The notes under the pieces: generated by a model
The model's input: only the letters and a program-made list of their open reading frames with translations
What the model was told of the DNA's origin: nothing
The model's database searches: none
NCBI GenBank assembly: GCA_913051655.1
Contig: CAJXHI010000005.1
Location: forward strand, 1 to 64,000
From: an uncultured Alphaproteobacteria bacterium
GTDB lineage: Bacteria > Pseudomonadota > Alphaproteobacteria > Rhodobacterales > Rhodobacteraceae
Direction of reading: 5' to 3'
Length of the DNA stretch: 64,000 nucleotides
In this document: positions 17,581 through 26,870 of the stretch, in pieces
Numbering within the stretch: position 1 is the first letter of the stretch
How the letters are laid out: each line of letters opens with the position of its first letter
Program-made: the position numbers and the translations under genes

Positions 17581-18954
17581 TCAAACGTTCGTCAAAAGGT
17601 GCTCACGTTCCCAGGGAGAGATTACTTGCAAAAACTCATCATACTCAGAGCGTTTGATGGTGGAATAGACCCGCGAAAAATCTTCGCCTAAGAGTTGATG
17701 CAGCTTGTCGGCCTCATCAAACAAATCCAACGCTGCCCCCATAATTCGTGGGATTTGGTTTTCATCTTCATCTGGTTCGCCCTTTTGCCGTTTTGATGGG
17801 CGTAGTTCTTCTTTTATGCCAAGATAGCCACAGGCAAGCGACGCAGCGATGCCCAAATAAGGATTACAATCCATACCGGCTAACCGGTTTTCCACGCGCT
17901 TGGCTTCTGGTTCCGATATCGGAACACGGATGCCTGCCGTACGATTATCACGCGCCCAAGACAGATTTATTGGCGCAGAATATTCTTTCACATAACGGCG
18001 ATAGGAATTCACATACGGGGCCAGTAACGCGATCGCAGAGGGAATATAAGTCTGTAAGCCTCCGATGAAATTAAAGAAGAGCTCCGTTTCGCCTCCTTGG
18101 GGTCCCGAAAATGCATTCTTCCCTGTTTCCCGATCAATTAAAGAATGGTGGATATGCATTGCGCTACCAGGTTCGTTTTCGATGGGTTTTGCCATGAAAG
18201 TTGCAAAACAATCATGGCGTAACGCGGCCTCGCGGGTCAGGCGTTTAAAATAAAACACTTCATCGGCAAGCTTTACTGGATCGCCATGGCGCAGATTGAT
18301 CTCAAGTTGACCGGCGCCACCCTCGTGGGTGATCCCGTCAATTTCGAAACCTTGCGCTTCTGCAAAATCATAGATGTCGTCAATCACGGCACCAAATTCG
18401 TCAATCGCTGTCATGGAATACGCCTGACGTGCGGCCGCGGGTCGTCCCGAACGTCCGGTCATCGCTGCAATTGGCTGGGAAGGATCAACGTTGCGCCCTA
18501 CTAGGAAAAATTCCATCTCAGGCGCCACGATGGGTTCAAGCCCCCTTTCGTGGAATAGTGCAACGATTTTCTTCAAAACATTGCGCGGCGCATAGGGAAT
18601 GGGGTTACCTTTACGGTCATGTGCGTCATGGATGACCTGCAATGTGCAATCTGACTGGCTGGTCCATGGCGCAGCAGTAGCTGTTGAATAATCTGGTATA
18701 AGAATCATATCACGTTCAATGAATTCATCCTCTTCGTCAGCAGCGCTCCAATCCCCCGTTATGGACTGAAAGAAAATAGAGTCGGGCATGTAAAAGGAGG
18801 CTTGTTTTGCAAATTTTGCTGCCGGAACTGCCTTTCCACGGGCAATGCCCGGAATATCGGCGATGATGCATTCAACTTCGTCAAGCTTACGTCCCTCAAG
18901 GTAATCTTTTGCAGGCTGAGGAAGCTGTTCATAAATTTTTTGCCATTGGGTCAT
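17581..18954 (-). CDS. Glutamine synthetase family ligase (PuuA-like)
   Basis: A 457-residue member of the glutamine synthetase superfamily, in the subgroup of gamma-glutamylpolyamine or gamma-glutamylamide synthetases rather than true GlnA. Visible motifs are EMEFFLVG, the ammonia/glutamate region ITHEGGAGQLEINL, AMHIHHSL (ATP/metal site) and RDNRTAGIRVPISE. It would join glutamate to an amine using ATP. Its stop lies just upstream of the FAD oxidoreductase, and it overlaps the preceding amidotransferase by four bases, so the genes are co-transcribed. Together they resemble the Puu-type gamma-glutamyl route for amine use. Confidence 0.87.
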   Translation of the reverse strand: MTQWQKIYEQLPQPAKDYLEGRKLDEVECIIADIPGIARGKAVPAAKFAKQASFYMPDSIFFQSITGDWSAADEEDEFIERDMILIPDYSTATAAPWTSQSDCTLQVIHDAHDRKGNPIPYAPRNVLKKIVALFHERGLEPIVAPEMEFFLVGRNVDPSQPIAAMTGRSGRPAAARQAYSMTAIDEFGAVIDDIYDFAEAQGFEIDGITHEGGAGQLEINLRHGDPVKLADEVFYFKRLTREAALRHDCFATFMAKPIENEPGSAMHIHHSLIDRETGKNAFSGPQGGETELFFNFIGGLQTYIPSAIALLAPYVNSYRRYVKEYSAPINLSWARDNRTAGIRVPISEPEAKRVENRLAGMDCNPYLGIAASLACGYLGIKEELRPSKRQKGEPDEDENQIPRIMGAALDLFDEADKLHQLLGEDFSRVYSTIKRSEYDEFLQVISPWEREHLLTNV

Positions 18955-19637
18955 ACCGTCACCGTTCCAGATTGAAAAAGGCTTACAATTTTTTGCCGAA
19001 TACGGTTACTGTTATTACTGAAAGCCAGCTTGCTCCGTGCGTCATTCAAAAGAGGGTCGGGCACTACGCCTTTGCCGCGAAAGTCAATTAACTCCTTGAC
19101 GAAATCACTACTGAATTCAGGGTGGGCTTGCACGCTGAAAATATGGGTGCCGTATTCCAAAAATGCAAAGTTGCAAAATGGGCTTGACCCAATGGCAATA
19201 GCATCAGGGGGTAATTCGGTGACTTGATCTTGATGCCAAGCATTAAGCGACGTGAGCTGATCTTCAAAGGTATATTCTGTATGCCCAACCGACCAACCGC
19301 CGCTATATTTTTCGACCTTTCCGCCCAAAGCCTGTGCGATGATTTGATGCCCAAAACAAATTCCTGCAAGGGGGAGCCGGCGTTCGTGAATATCCTTAAT
19401 TAGCGCCTCTAGAGGAGGAATAAACTCATGTGTTTCATAGGTGCCATGGCGGGAACCGGTGATAAGCCAGCCGTGTGCATCAGAGGCAGAGTTTGGAAAA
19501 TCCATGTCGACGACGCTATACACTGTAAAGTCAAATCCTTCGCCTGCGAGAAAGTTTTGAAACAACTCGCCATAGTCGCCTGTTTTTGAAATCATGACAT
19601 CCGGTGCATGGCCAGCTTGCAAAATTCCTATTTTCAT
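18951..19637 (-). CDS. Type 1 glutamine amidotransferase-like protein
   Basis: A 228-residue class I GATase domain protein. The nucleophile elbow is GICFGHQ, with cysteine at about residue 94, and the catalytic His lies in QAHPEFSSDF. It is likely to hydrolyse a gamma-glutamyl bond, as GuaA-type domains and PuuD-like enzymes do. I start at MKIGIL (19637) because GAGGA precedes it; a GTG six codons earlier is the alternative. The four-base overlap with the ligase gene and the ABC importer upstream suggest a role in releasing glutamate in the same amine pathway. Confidence 0.85.
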   Translation of the reverse strand: MKIGILQAGHAPDVMISKTGDYGELFQNFLAGEGFDFTVYSVVDMDFPNSASDAHGWLITGSRHGTYETHEFIPPLEALIKDIHERRLPLAGICFGHQIIAQALGGKVEKYSGGWSVGHTEYTFEDQLTSLNAWHQDQVTELPPDAIAIGSSPFCNFAFLEYGTHIFSVQAHPEFSSDFVKELIDFRGKGVVPDPLLNDARSKLAFSNNSNRIRQKIVSLFQSGTVTV

Positions 19638-19739
19638 CTCATCCTCATATGACACTGCTGTAAGTCTATCCGATTATTGTTGGTTTCCCAATGAATACTT
19701 GATCTAAGGATAATCTGTTCTGATATGCCGCGTTGCGCC

Positions 19740-20546
19740 TTAACGTATAAGATTAAGCCGCAGTTTTAAACTGATGCGTCGATCTTGGGGGAGATGGCGG
19801 TTTAGTCGCTGGTTCATCAGGCCGAAAATCCAAATTACAATCAATGTCAGAATGATAAAGTACCCAGCTAAAATCGGATAAGGCACAAAAGGGTTAAAGG
19901 TTTTATCCGCAAAATAACGGGCGTAATACAACGCATCGCCGCGTTGCTGCCACGTCGGAAAGGCCGAAAAATAGACAAGCGTCGTGGCATGAAAAAGAAA
20001 GATTGCTTCGTTTGTATAGGCGGGCCATCCAAGACGTAACATCGTGGGCCATATGATTTTTTTGAATCGCGACCAACGCGAAAGTCCGTAGGCATCTGCA
20101 GCGTCAATATCTCCCCTCGGGATCGCTTTGAGCGCGCCGTAAAAGATTTCTGCGGAATATGCGGCTGTATTGCAAAAAAGCACGATTAATGCGCCCAGCC
20201 AAGCAGAGGTGAAGGACGTAAAGATACTGAATGTGCCTTTAAGGCTAACGAAAGCAAAATAAGCAAAGAAAAACTGGATGAAAAGCGGTGATCCGCGAAA
20301 GATGAAGATAAACCAATTACACGTGCGTCTGAGAAGGGGGTGTTCGGAAGCTTTTCCTAACGCCAGCACCATTGAGAAAAAAAAGCCGCCAAGAAGCGCC
20401 AATGTGCCAAAATAGATATTCCAAATCATACCGGAGCCGATCAGAGTAATCTGATGGCAAAGCGTAAAATCTTTGCGTGGTAAAAGACGTTCCCCGATCC
20501 CGATGGAGCGAAGCCCATAATCCGCAATGATATCCAAGCAGGTCAT
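19740..20546 (-). CDS. Polar amino acid ABC transporter, permease (HisM type)
   Basis: A 268-residue inner-membrane permease of the HisM/GlnP family. It has five or so hydrophobic segments and the EAA-type loop FYGALKAIPRGDIDAADAYGLS that contacts the ATPase. It overlaps the upstream permease gene by four bases (ATGA), so the two are translationally coupled and presumably form the heterodimeric channel. Its neighbours are a periplasmic binding protein and an ATPase. The substrate is probably a basic or polar amino acid or a related amine, inferred from the family and from the gamma-glutamylation genes downstream. Confidence 0.88.
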   Translation of the reverse strand: MTCLDIIADYGLRSIGIGERLLPRKDFTLCHQITLIGSGMIWNIYFGTLALLGGFFFSMVLALGKASEHPLLRRTCNWFIFIFRGSPLFIQFFFAYFAFVSLKGTFSIFTSFTSAWLGALIVLFCNTAAYSAEIFYGALKAIPRGDIDAADAYGLSRWSRFKKIIWPTMLRLGWPAYTNEAIFLFHATTLVYFSAFPTWQQRGDALYYARYFADKTFNPFVPYPILAGYFIILTLIVIWIFGLMNQRLNRHLPQDRRISLKLRLNLIR

Positions 20547-21451
20547 GTCTTACCCGCCCTTTGCGAATCTCCGCCAGTAATCGCCTGACCAAAAGTCAGG
20601 CGTGCCATCAGACGGTCAAGAACAATTTCAGAGATCCGCGTGAAGGCAAGATAAAACACCAAAAGCGCTAGGAAATACCACATTCTCAAATCTCCATGCG
20701 GATAGGAGGTGAATTTTGCAGTTTTTGACCCCCCTAATTCGCGGGCCCAATAGACGATATCTTCGATCCCCAAAAGGAACAGAAGTGGCGTAGCTTTAAT
20801 CAAGATCATCCATAGATTGCTCAGTCCAGGTAATGCGTAAACCCACATTTGTGGGACAATAATGCGCCAAAAGGTTTGGCGCCGTGTCATCCCATAGGCG
20901 TCGGCGGTTTCGATCTGTGCACCGGGAACAGCGCGCATGGCACCGAAAAGAACGTTGGCTGCAAAGGCACCAAATACGATTGAGAAGGTTAATATGGCCA
21001 GAGCAAAGCTGTAGCTGTTATGTACCCATTGCGACGCCGCACTAAGGGGCATTTTTGCCTCCGGGCAGACAACAAAATCATTGCCCTGCCAAATTGCATC
21101 GCTCCAATCAGGGCAAAGGGTATGATGACGGAGCCACTCCAAAGCCTGATCCAGAGCGATTACAAAGAACATAAAAAATGCAATATCGGGCACTCCCCGC
21201 ACTATGGCAATGTACAGGCGACCAAACCCATTGATCACCCAGATCCGAGAACGCGCTGCCATGGCACCGCCGAATCCAAACATCAAAGAAACAGGCGCTG
21301 TAATTGCGAGCAAGAGCAAAACAACAAAAACAGATTTATAAAGCTCCGAATGTTTAATTGTGGTCAGATAACAAGACAACCATTGCAAATTGCCGAGCGT
21401 TTCTGGCTCTGAACAAAAAGAAAAGATGAGAAACCTCTTAAGCTCTTCCAC
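20543..21451 (-). CDS. Polar amino acid ABC transporter, permease (HisQ type)
   Basis: A 302-residue permease with the conserved EAA-type loop LFGAMRAVPGAQIETADAYGMT and multiple hydrophobic segments. It pairs with the permease at 19740-20546. The annotated start is GTG at 21451, which abuts the T-run of a terminator-like hairpin and has no Shine-Dalgarno sequence; no better in-frame start is obvious, so the N-terminus is uncertain. An extra loop of about 50 residues near the middle (HHTLCPDWSDAIWQGNDFVV) is a lineage feature I cannot interpret. It is part of the minus-strand importer operon. Confidence 0.85.
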   Translation of the reverse strand: MEELKRFLIFSFCSEPETLGNLQWLSCYLTTIKHSELYKSVFVVLLLLAITAPVSLMFGFGGAMAARSRIWVINGFGRLYIAIVRGVPDIAFFMFFVIALDQALEWLRHHTLCPDWSDAIWQGNDFVVCPEAKMPLSAASQWVHNSYSFALAILTFSIVFGAFAANVLFGAMRAVPGAQIETADAYGMTRRQTFWRIIVPQMWVYALPGLSNLWMILIKATPLLFLLGIEDIVYWARELGGSKTAKFTSYPHGDLRMWYFLALLVFYLAFTRISEIVLDRLMARLTFGQAITGGDSQRAGKT

Positions 21452-21488
21452 AAAAAAGTCGGGCGTAGTATTGTTGCTACCGCCCGAC
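21452..21488 (-). terminator. Intra-operon terminator/attenuator after the binding-protein gene
   Basis: On the minus strand GTCGGGCG (21488-21481) pairs with CGCCCGAC (21465-21458), with TAGC/CTA pairing extending inward, and TTTTTT follows directly at 21457-21452. This has the form of a strong rho-independent terminator. It lies between the binding-protein gene and the first permease, whose GTG touches the T-run. Partial read-through would give more binding protein than permease. Confidence 0.75.
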
Positions 21489-21496
21489 GTATGTGG

Positions 21497-22213
21497 TTAA
21501 AATGTTGCGCCAATTTCCCATTTGACGATCAACGCATTAAGCGATCCATCGGCTTTCATCGAGTCAATCGCAGCTGAAAACTTGGTTTTCAACTCTGAAT
21601 CGCTTTCTCGGATCCCCATGCCAACACCCCCCCCGAGCATGATGTCATCGCCTGCAAAAACCAGATCAGTATTTTCCGCAGCAATTGGTGAAAGATAGGT
21701 TTTATCCGCCAAGACTGCATCGGCTTCGCCATTACGTACAGCAGAGATAGTTTCTTCAGGTGTCGGGAATTCCACCAATGTTGCTCCTCCAGTCGAGGCA
21801 ATATGTGCTGCTTGAATGGTATTGGATTGTGCTGCAATCACGCCCCCTGCAAGATCTACATCTGCGGAAAGCGCAAGATAGGCTGAGGGATCAGGCTGAG
21901 TGTAGCTGTTTGTGAAATCTATAACTTCGTCACGTTCTGCTGTGATTGACATGCCGGCAATGATCGTGTCGTAGTTGCCAGAAACGAGGTTTGGAATGAT
22001 CGTATCCCAGTCATTTGTAATCCATTCGCAGGTCAATGCGGCACGTTTGCAAAGCTCATCACCGAGTTCGCGTTCAAACCCGTCAACCTCGCCCTTATCG
22101 TTGATAAAGTTGTAGGGAGGATAAGCCCCCTCTGTGCCCATCCGAATGACGTCAGAAAAACCAAGGCTCGCTGTCAAGGCAAAGGCTGCTGTCGTAAGTA
22201 AAAGTTTTTTCAT
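21497..22213 (-). CDS. Periplasmic amino acid-binding protein
   Basis: A 238-residue family 3 solute-binding protein. A Sec signal peptide covers about residues 1-20 (MKKLLLTTAAFALTASLGFS). The mature part starts with VIRMGTEGAYPPYNFINDKG and contains CKRAALTCEWITNDWDTIIP and VIDFTNSYTQ, all typical of the lysine/arginine/ornithine or histidine binding group. It acts in the periplasm and delivers substrate to the permease pair. A terminator hairpin follows the gene. It is slightly short for the family (usually about 250), but all core segments are there. Confidence 0.9.
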   Translation of the reverse strand: MKKLLLTTAAFALTASLGFSDVIRMGTEGAYPPYNFINDKGEVDGFERELGDELCKRAALTCEWITNDWDTIIPNLVSGNYDTIIAGMSITAERDEVIDFTNSYTQPDPSAYLALSADVDLAGGVIAAQSNTIQAAHIASTGGATLVEFPTPEETISAVRNGEADAVLADKTYLSPIAAENTDLVFAGDDIMLGGGVGMGIRESDSELKTKFSAAIDSMKADGSLNALIVKWEIGATF

Positions 22214-22250
22214 AAAGAGTTCCCCTTTTGGTTGGAATGCACTGGTCGCT

Positions 22251-23027
22251 TTATGCTGCCAGCGTGGATTTCAGAAATTGTTGTAATCGTTCAGATTTTG
22301 GATGCCCAAATACATCATCAGGTGCGCCCTCTTCCTCAATCAGGCCCTTGTTCAGGAACACCACATGATCTGATACATCCCACGCAAGACGCATATCGTG
22401 AGTGACAATCAGCATTGTTCTCCCCTCTTTGGCAAGGCTTTTGATTACTTGGATCACTTCTTGCTCTAATTCTGGATCAAGGGCAGAGGTGGGTTCGTCA
22501 AACAAAAGCGCCTCTGGTTCCATGCAAAGTGCCCGCGCGATTGCAGCGCGTTGCTGCTGTCCACCGGAAAGATGTGCCGGATATGAATCAGCCTTTTCCG
22601 TAATACCAACTTTTTCTAAATAAGCTAGGGCTGCCATTTTGACGTCTTCTTTCGGCCGTCCCAGCACGCTGTGCGGTGCTTCCATCACGTTTTGCAGGAT
22701 AGTCATGTGTGACCAGAGATTAAACTGTTGAAATACCATTGAAAGGTTGGTGCGAATGCGTAAAACTTGTGACGTATCTGCCGGACGTCGCGCTTCACCG
22801 GCGCCTTTCCATGCAACAGGTTCGCCCTTGAAAACAATGTCTCCTTGCTGCGGAGTTTCCAAAAGATTTGCACAGCGCAGCAAAGTGGATTTACCTGAGC
22901 CTGATGATCCGATAAGCGACACGACTTCGCCTCTCTTAGCGTTGAGTGTGACCCCCTTGAGCACATCCAGTTGGCCGTATGACTTGTGCAAGTCGGAGAT
23001 CGAAATTACTAGGTCTGTATTGGACAC
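22251..23027 (-). CDS. Polar amino acid ABC transporter, ATP-binding subunit
   Basis: A 258-residue ABC ATPase of the HisP/GlnQ group. The Walker A is GSSGSGKST (about residues 36-44), the Q-loop lies in VFQQFNLW, the signature is LSGGQQQR, and the Walker B is ALLFDEPTSALDPE, with the H-loop in IVTHDM. It energises the importer encoded downstream. It is first in the minus-strand cluster, so the operon promoter should lie above 23027 in the 740-base gap. Confidence 0.92.
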   Translation of the reverse strand: MSNTDLVISISDLHKSYGQLDVLKGVTLNAKRGEVVSLIGSSGSGKSTLLRCANLLETPQQGDIVFKGEPVAWKGAGEARRPADTSQVLRIRTNLSMVFQQFNLWSHMTILQNVMEAPHSVLGRPKEDVKMAALAYLEKVGITEKADSYPAHLSGGQQQRAAIARALCMEPEALLFDEPTSALDPELEQEVIQVIKSLAKEGRTMLIVTHDMRLAWDVSDHVVFLNKGLIEEEGAPDDVFGHPKSERLQQFLKSTLAA

Positions 23028-23769
23028 TTGGGACTCATACTCTGTGGATTGATTATATTCTAGGGCTTGTCATTCAGCGAAGGCAATGTGCAATATGGAA
23101 AGGCCTACCAATTTTTATAAAACTGGTGCAAAATTTGTCTTAATTAAACCTGCATAGAGGGGTAGCATTTATAAATTCCGTTTCGGATCAATCTAATTAC
23201 ACGATTTAAAGAAAGCGGTCGCCGTGCCTTGTCTCCAAGATTGAGATTCGCGATATCAATAGTGATGAATGTGGCGACTGGAACAAATTTTCTGCTACAG
23301 ATAGACGGCAACCTTGGGACGGGTTACATTTCGTCAATCATAAAGAACGTTTTTGCCATTGGATATAAGGGCTTTCTTTAGACGCCAAGTTTGCGCATCA
23401 ATTGCTGTCAGTTTTGGAAATGGCATATTTGCCGATATCTAAAGCTTCGAAATAACAGATTAGGCAGTCTCAACCCGATTGCGACAAAGTTTCGTCAAAT
23501 GCAAAAGTACCTTCCGCCGCTTTGGCTAAATCCTATTCCCTGTGCGAAATAAAGACGGTGTTATGTAAGCTGTTGGACAGGTACTAAGACCGTAATCAAG
23601 CTATTCTACTCAGGTTACCTTATCAAATCGAAATGTACGATAGGGCAAGCCACCGATCTGGCCTAAAACAAGGCTTACATTCTGAAACCGAGCGCTGCCT
23701 TAATTACAGCTAAAAACATGTCATAATAAAGTGTCTGTTCTGAACGATTATACATGGGCAGGTTGGTAA
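23028..23769 (+). other. Long intergenic stretch without a recognised gene
   Basis: About 740 bases. The ABC importer operon promoter must lie near its left end. A plus-strand stretch around 23235-23370 stays open for about 45 codons but matches nothing I know, and stops are frequent elsewhere on both strands. It looks like eroded former coding sequence rather than a dense regulatory region. Confidence 0.5.
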
Positions 23770-24207
23770 TCACGCGTCGCTTACCCGCTTTCTGGCAGCC
23801 GCACTTTCTAAGTCAGAAACGCCTAGAAAACTGGCCACAAGACGAAGCAAGGCGTCTTCCTCAGCGTCACGCTCCCCATCTGCTAATGCAATTTGCCAGA
23901 GCGCTTCAATCACGCTGACACGATCAGCATAGGGCACTGCGTCTTTGATTGCACGTGTAAAACGGACAGTATCTGGCGCCTCTTTTTCCAGCGCTTCGCC
24001 TTCCCCACGTAATTTTTGCGCTTCGATTAAATCAAGTTCGTATCGGGCTGCTAAGACCCGATCAATTTTTGAAATTTCAGCCGTCACGTACTCATTATCT
24101 GAGCGCGCAACACGGACTAACAGTGCTGCGATAGCAACACGCGCATCCCTCGGTGCTAGGTCTTGGACTTCCGGGCCCATCAGCGTTTTTAGTAAGTTAG
24201 CAAACAT
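23770..24207 (-). CDS. TerB family protein
   Basis: A 145-residue all-helical protein of the TerB/tellurite-resistance-B superfamily. The two internal half-repeats, each with acidic residues, are visible: LLVRVARSDNEYVTAEISKI and LWQIALADGERDAEEDALL. TerB-like domains are proposed metal-binding or stress-sensing modules; no ter operon is present, so a tellurite role should not be assumed. I start at MFANLLKTL (24207), which lies eight bases from the DUF1330 gene stop; the longer upstream frame overlaps that gene and lacks support. It is probably co-transcribed with DUF1330. Confidence 0.82.
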   Translation of the reverse strand: MFANLLKTLMGPEVQDLAPRDARVAIAALLVRVARSDNEYVTAEISKIDRVLAARYELDLIEAQKLRGEGEALEKEAPDTVRFTRAIKDAVPYADRVSVIEALWQIALADGERDAEEDALLRLVASFLGVSDLESAAARKRVSDA

Positions 24208-24215
24208 CGTTTTGC

Positions 24216-24503
24216 TTATACTCCTTCTACGATCACAAGTTCTCCTATGGAGATGTCTTTGCGGATCGCCAATGCTTTCTTGTATTCGGGGCTGTTGTAA
24301 CAAGCCAAAGCCGTATCGTAGTCCTGAAACTCCAAAACCACAGTGCGTGTGCGACTTTTTCCTTCGCAGATTATCTGCTTACCCCCTCGTATTATAAACT
24401 TGGCGCCAAATTTGGCAAATGCAACAGCATTTGCAGATTTATATTCTTCGTAAGCGACCTGATCTTCAACGTCTACATGAGCTATCCAATAGGCTTTAGG
24501 CAT
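24216..24503 (-). CDS. DUF1330 domain protein
   Basis: A 95-residue ferredoxin-fold protein of the DUF1330 family, of unknown function. It starts with KAYWIAHVDVEDQVAYEEYK and contains the family core VVLEFQDYDTALACYNSPEY. It probably forms a small dimeric alpha/beta barrel, like other stress-response A/B-barrel proteins. It lies downstream of pyrG and upstream of terB on the same strand, so all three may be transcribed together. Confidence 0.88.
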   Translation of the reverse strand: MPKAYWIAHVDVEDQVAYEEYKSANAVAFAKFGAKFIIRGGKQIICEGKSRTRTVVLEFQDYDTALACYNSPEYKKALAIRKDISIGELVIVEGV

Positions 24504-24568
24504 AGTATTCTCTCCAACTCTCTCTTTTTTTATCTAACTTGACTGGCCGTAAAGCGCATAAAGCATTT

Positions 24569-26212
24569 TTATACAAGCCGGGAGACAGCTTTGGCAGCTC
24601 GTATGAAATCCTTGAACAAGGGATGTGGTTCAAAAGGTTTGGATTTCAGCTCTGGATGAAACTGAACGCCGATGTACCATGGGTGATCGTGAAGTTCTAC
24701 AATTTCGGGTAAACGGCCATCTGGGGACATGCCGGAAAATCTCAAACCTGCGCTTTCCAGTTTTTCTTTATATTTTATATCTACCTCATACCGGTGACGG
24801 TGCCGCTCATCTATGGCGCAGGTCCCATAGACTTCGACGACTTTAGAGCCTTTCATCAGGGACGCATCATAAGCGCCAAGTCGCATTGTGCCGCCTTTGT
24901 CATCACTAACGTTACGTGAAACCTTATAATTGCCCTGCACCCATTCTTTCAGGTGGTAGACCACAGGTTCAAAGCGGCGCTTTCCGGCCTCATGGTCAAA
25001 TTCCTCTGATCCAGCGTCCTTCATGCCCAACATATTCCGTGCAGCTTCAATCACCGCCATCTGCATGCCTAGACAAATCCCAAAATAAGGAATGTTATGT
25101 TCGCGGGCAAAGGTTGCCGCTTTAATTTTTCCTTCGGTGCCCCTTTCACCAAAACCGCCCGGGACGAGTATCGCATGAAAGCCTTGTAAGTGGGGTGCCA
25201 CATCTTCGCGTTCGAAAATTTCTGCATCCACCCATTCTACATTTACCCTAACCCGGTTGGCCATACCGCCGTGAGTCAGCGCCTCTGCGATCGATTTATA
25301 TGCATCTTCAAGCTGCGTGTATTTGCCTACAATGGCAACGTTCACCCGACCTTCAGGATTATAAATCCGGTCTGCCACATCTTCCCAACGGCTGAGATCG
25401 GGCTTGGGTGCGGGAGAGATTTGGAAGGCATCCAGAACGGCCTGATCCAGTCCCTCCTTATGATAGGCAAGCGGTGCTTCATAAATTGATTTAAGGTCTC
25501 GAGCCGCAATCACACTGTCGGCACGTACGTTACAAAACAAAGCAAGCTTTTCCCGCTCTTTTTCTGGAATAAGTCCTTCGGACCGGCAGACCAGAATATC
25601 AGGGGCCAAACCGATTGACCGCAATTCTTTGACGCTATGCTGGGTGGGTTTGGTCTTTAATTCACCGCTTGCGTTGATATAGGGCAGCAAAGTGAGATGC
25701 ACGAAAATGCACTGGCCTCTTGGCCTGTCCTGTGAAAACTGGCGAATGGCTTCGAAAAACGGAAGTCCTTCGATATCGCCTACCGTACCGCCAATCTCGC
25801 ACAACATAAAGTCGACTTCGTCCTCGCCGATCGCGATAAAATCTTTGATTTCATTTGTGACATGCGGGATCACTTGAATAGTTTTTCCGAGATAATCGCC
25901 ACGGCGTTCTTTCTCAAGCACCGTCGAATAAATACGCCCTGAAGAAATCGAATCTGTTTGGCGCGCGGCAACACCCGTGAAACGTTCATAGTGACCAAGA
26001 TCAAGATCGGTTTCTGCGCCGTCATCAGTGACAAAGACTTCCCCATGCTCAAAAGGGCTCATCGTGCCTGGATCAACGTTGAGATAGGGGTCAAGTTTAC
26101 GCAGTCTCACCGAGTATCCCCGCGCTTGTAACAAAGCGCCAAGAGCGGCTGATGCCAGTCCTTTACCCAATGATGATACGACGCCGCCGGTTATAAAAAT
26201 AAATCTAGCCAA
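24569..26212 (-). CDS. pyrG: CTP synthase
   Basis: A 547-residue CTP synthase, which aminates UTP to CTP with glutamine. The N-terminal synthase domain starts [17 protein letters not shown] and shows [15 protein letters not shown]. The C-terminal amidotransferase domain has the nucleophile in GICLGMQ and the His in QFHPELKS. I place the start at a TTG (26212), with GGGAG about ten bases upstream. That gives the usual 547 residues, whereas the upstream ATG adds 13 unrelated residues. It lies downstream of secG on the same strand. Confidence 0.93.
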   Translation of the reverse strand: MARFIFITGGVVSSLGKGLASAALGALLQARGYSVRLRKLDPYLNVDPGTMSPFEHGEVFVTDDGAETDLDLGHYERFTGVAARQTDSISSGRIYSTVLEKERRGDYLGKTIQVIPHVTNEIKDFIAIGEDEVDFMLCEIGGTVGDIEGLPFFEAIRQFSQDRPRGQCIFVHLTLLPYINASGELKTKPTQHSVKELRSIGLAPDILVCRSEGLIPEKEREKLALFCNVRADSVIAARDLKSIYEAPLAYHKEGLDQAVLDAFQISPAPKPDLSRWEDVADRIYNPEGRVNVAIVGKYTQLEDAYKSIAEALTHGGMANRVRVNVEWVDAEIFEREDVAPHLQGFHAILVPGGFGERGTEGKIKAATFAREHNIPYFGICLGMQMAVIEAARNMLGMKDAGSEEFDHEAGKRRFEPVVYHLKEWVQGNYKVSRNVSDDKGGTMRLGAYDASLMKGSKVVEVYGTCAIDERHRHRYEVDIKYKEKLESAGLRFSGMSPDGRLPEIVELHDHPWYIGVQFHPELKSKPFEPHPLFKDFIRAAKAVSRLV

Positions 26213-26325
26213 TGTCTGCGAAACTCCCACGAAGCGGGCAAATGTGCCCATTTTTATAGTTTATTGTGGATTAAAAAGTCACAACTTCACGGGATTTAAC
26301 CTGTAAAGGATTCGTAAGAATTTTG

Positions 26326-26349
26326 CAACACAATCGCAAGATTGTGTTG
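26326..26349 (-). terminator. Hairpin terminator between secG and pyrG
   Basis: A perfect 10-bp stem, CAACACAATC (26326-26335) with GATTGTGTTG (26340-26349), around a four-base loop, followed on the minus strand by CAAAATTCTT. It is likely to end or attenuate the secG transcript before pyrG. Confidence 0.6.
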
Positions 26350-26381
26350 TCACCTTTTGTATACCCTCAATACATTGTACG

Positions 26382-26744
26382 TCAGTCGGCACTTGGCACG
26401 AGGGGTAAGTCACCCTGTTCAGTGGGTGGCAAGAGCGTATCGGTATCACCCAAGGGTGCAACCAAATCATCTGCAGGTATGTCAGAAATTCCGATGCGAT
26501 CAACGACGGAACCGCTAGCCGAATTACGTACTGCGATCACTGTCAGTCCAAGCGAGGTAATGATAAAAGCAATCGCCAAAAACCATGTGACCTTAGAAAG
26601 CGCTGAGGCGGCACTGCGTCCAGACGCTATGCCGCCGCCGCCGCCGCCAAGGCCTAAACCGCCCCCTTCGGACCGCTGAAGAAGAACCACACCGATAAGT
26701 GCTAGTGCAAGTAAGAGATGGACGGTTAAGACGACGTTTTCCAT
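26382..26744 (-). CDS. secG: Preprotein translocase subunit SecG
   Basis: A 120-residue SecG, the small helper subunit of the SecYEG channel. Two transmembrane helices are visible (VVLTVHLLLALALIGVVLLQ at about residues 4-23 and a second at about 53-75), joined by a glycine-rich linker with the typical LGLGGGGGGI and the SALSKVTW segment before the second helix. An acidic, proline-containing tail follows. The start is at MENVVL, five codons below the first possible one. It lies just upstream of pyrG, a common alphaproteobacterial order. Confidence 0.9.
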   Translation of the reverse strand: MENVVLTVHLLLALALIGVVLLQRSEGGGLGLGGGGGGIASGRSAASALSKVTWFLAIAFIITSLGLTVIAVRNSASGSVVDRIGISDIPADDLVAPLGDTDTLLPPTEQGDLPLVPSAD

Positions 26745-26870
26745 TTGACCCCGCAGCATTTTAGATGCAAGTCTAGATAAAAGAGATTATCGGCAGGGGC
26801 AAGGGGCAATACGGCTTGCTATATCAAAGCTAGGTCTTGTTTTATGTTGATATAATAAAAGGTGCGTCAC

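Noticed and set aside
24207-24303. Longer TerB protein starting at 24303
   Set aside because: The extra 32 residues overlap the DUF1330 gene in another frame and look like its shadow.
26212-26251. ATG start for pyrG at 26251
   Set aside because: It adds 13 residues not seen in CTP synthases. The TTG at 26212 gives the conserved N-terminus and the usual 547 residues.
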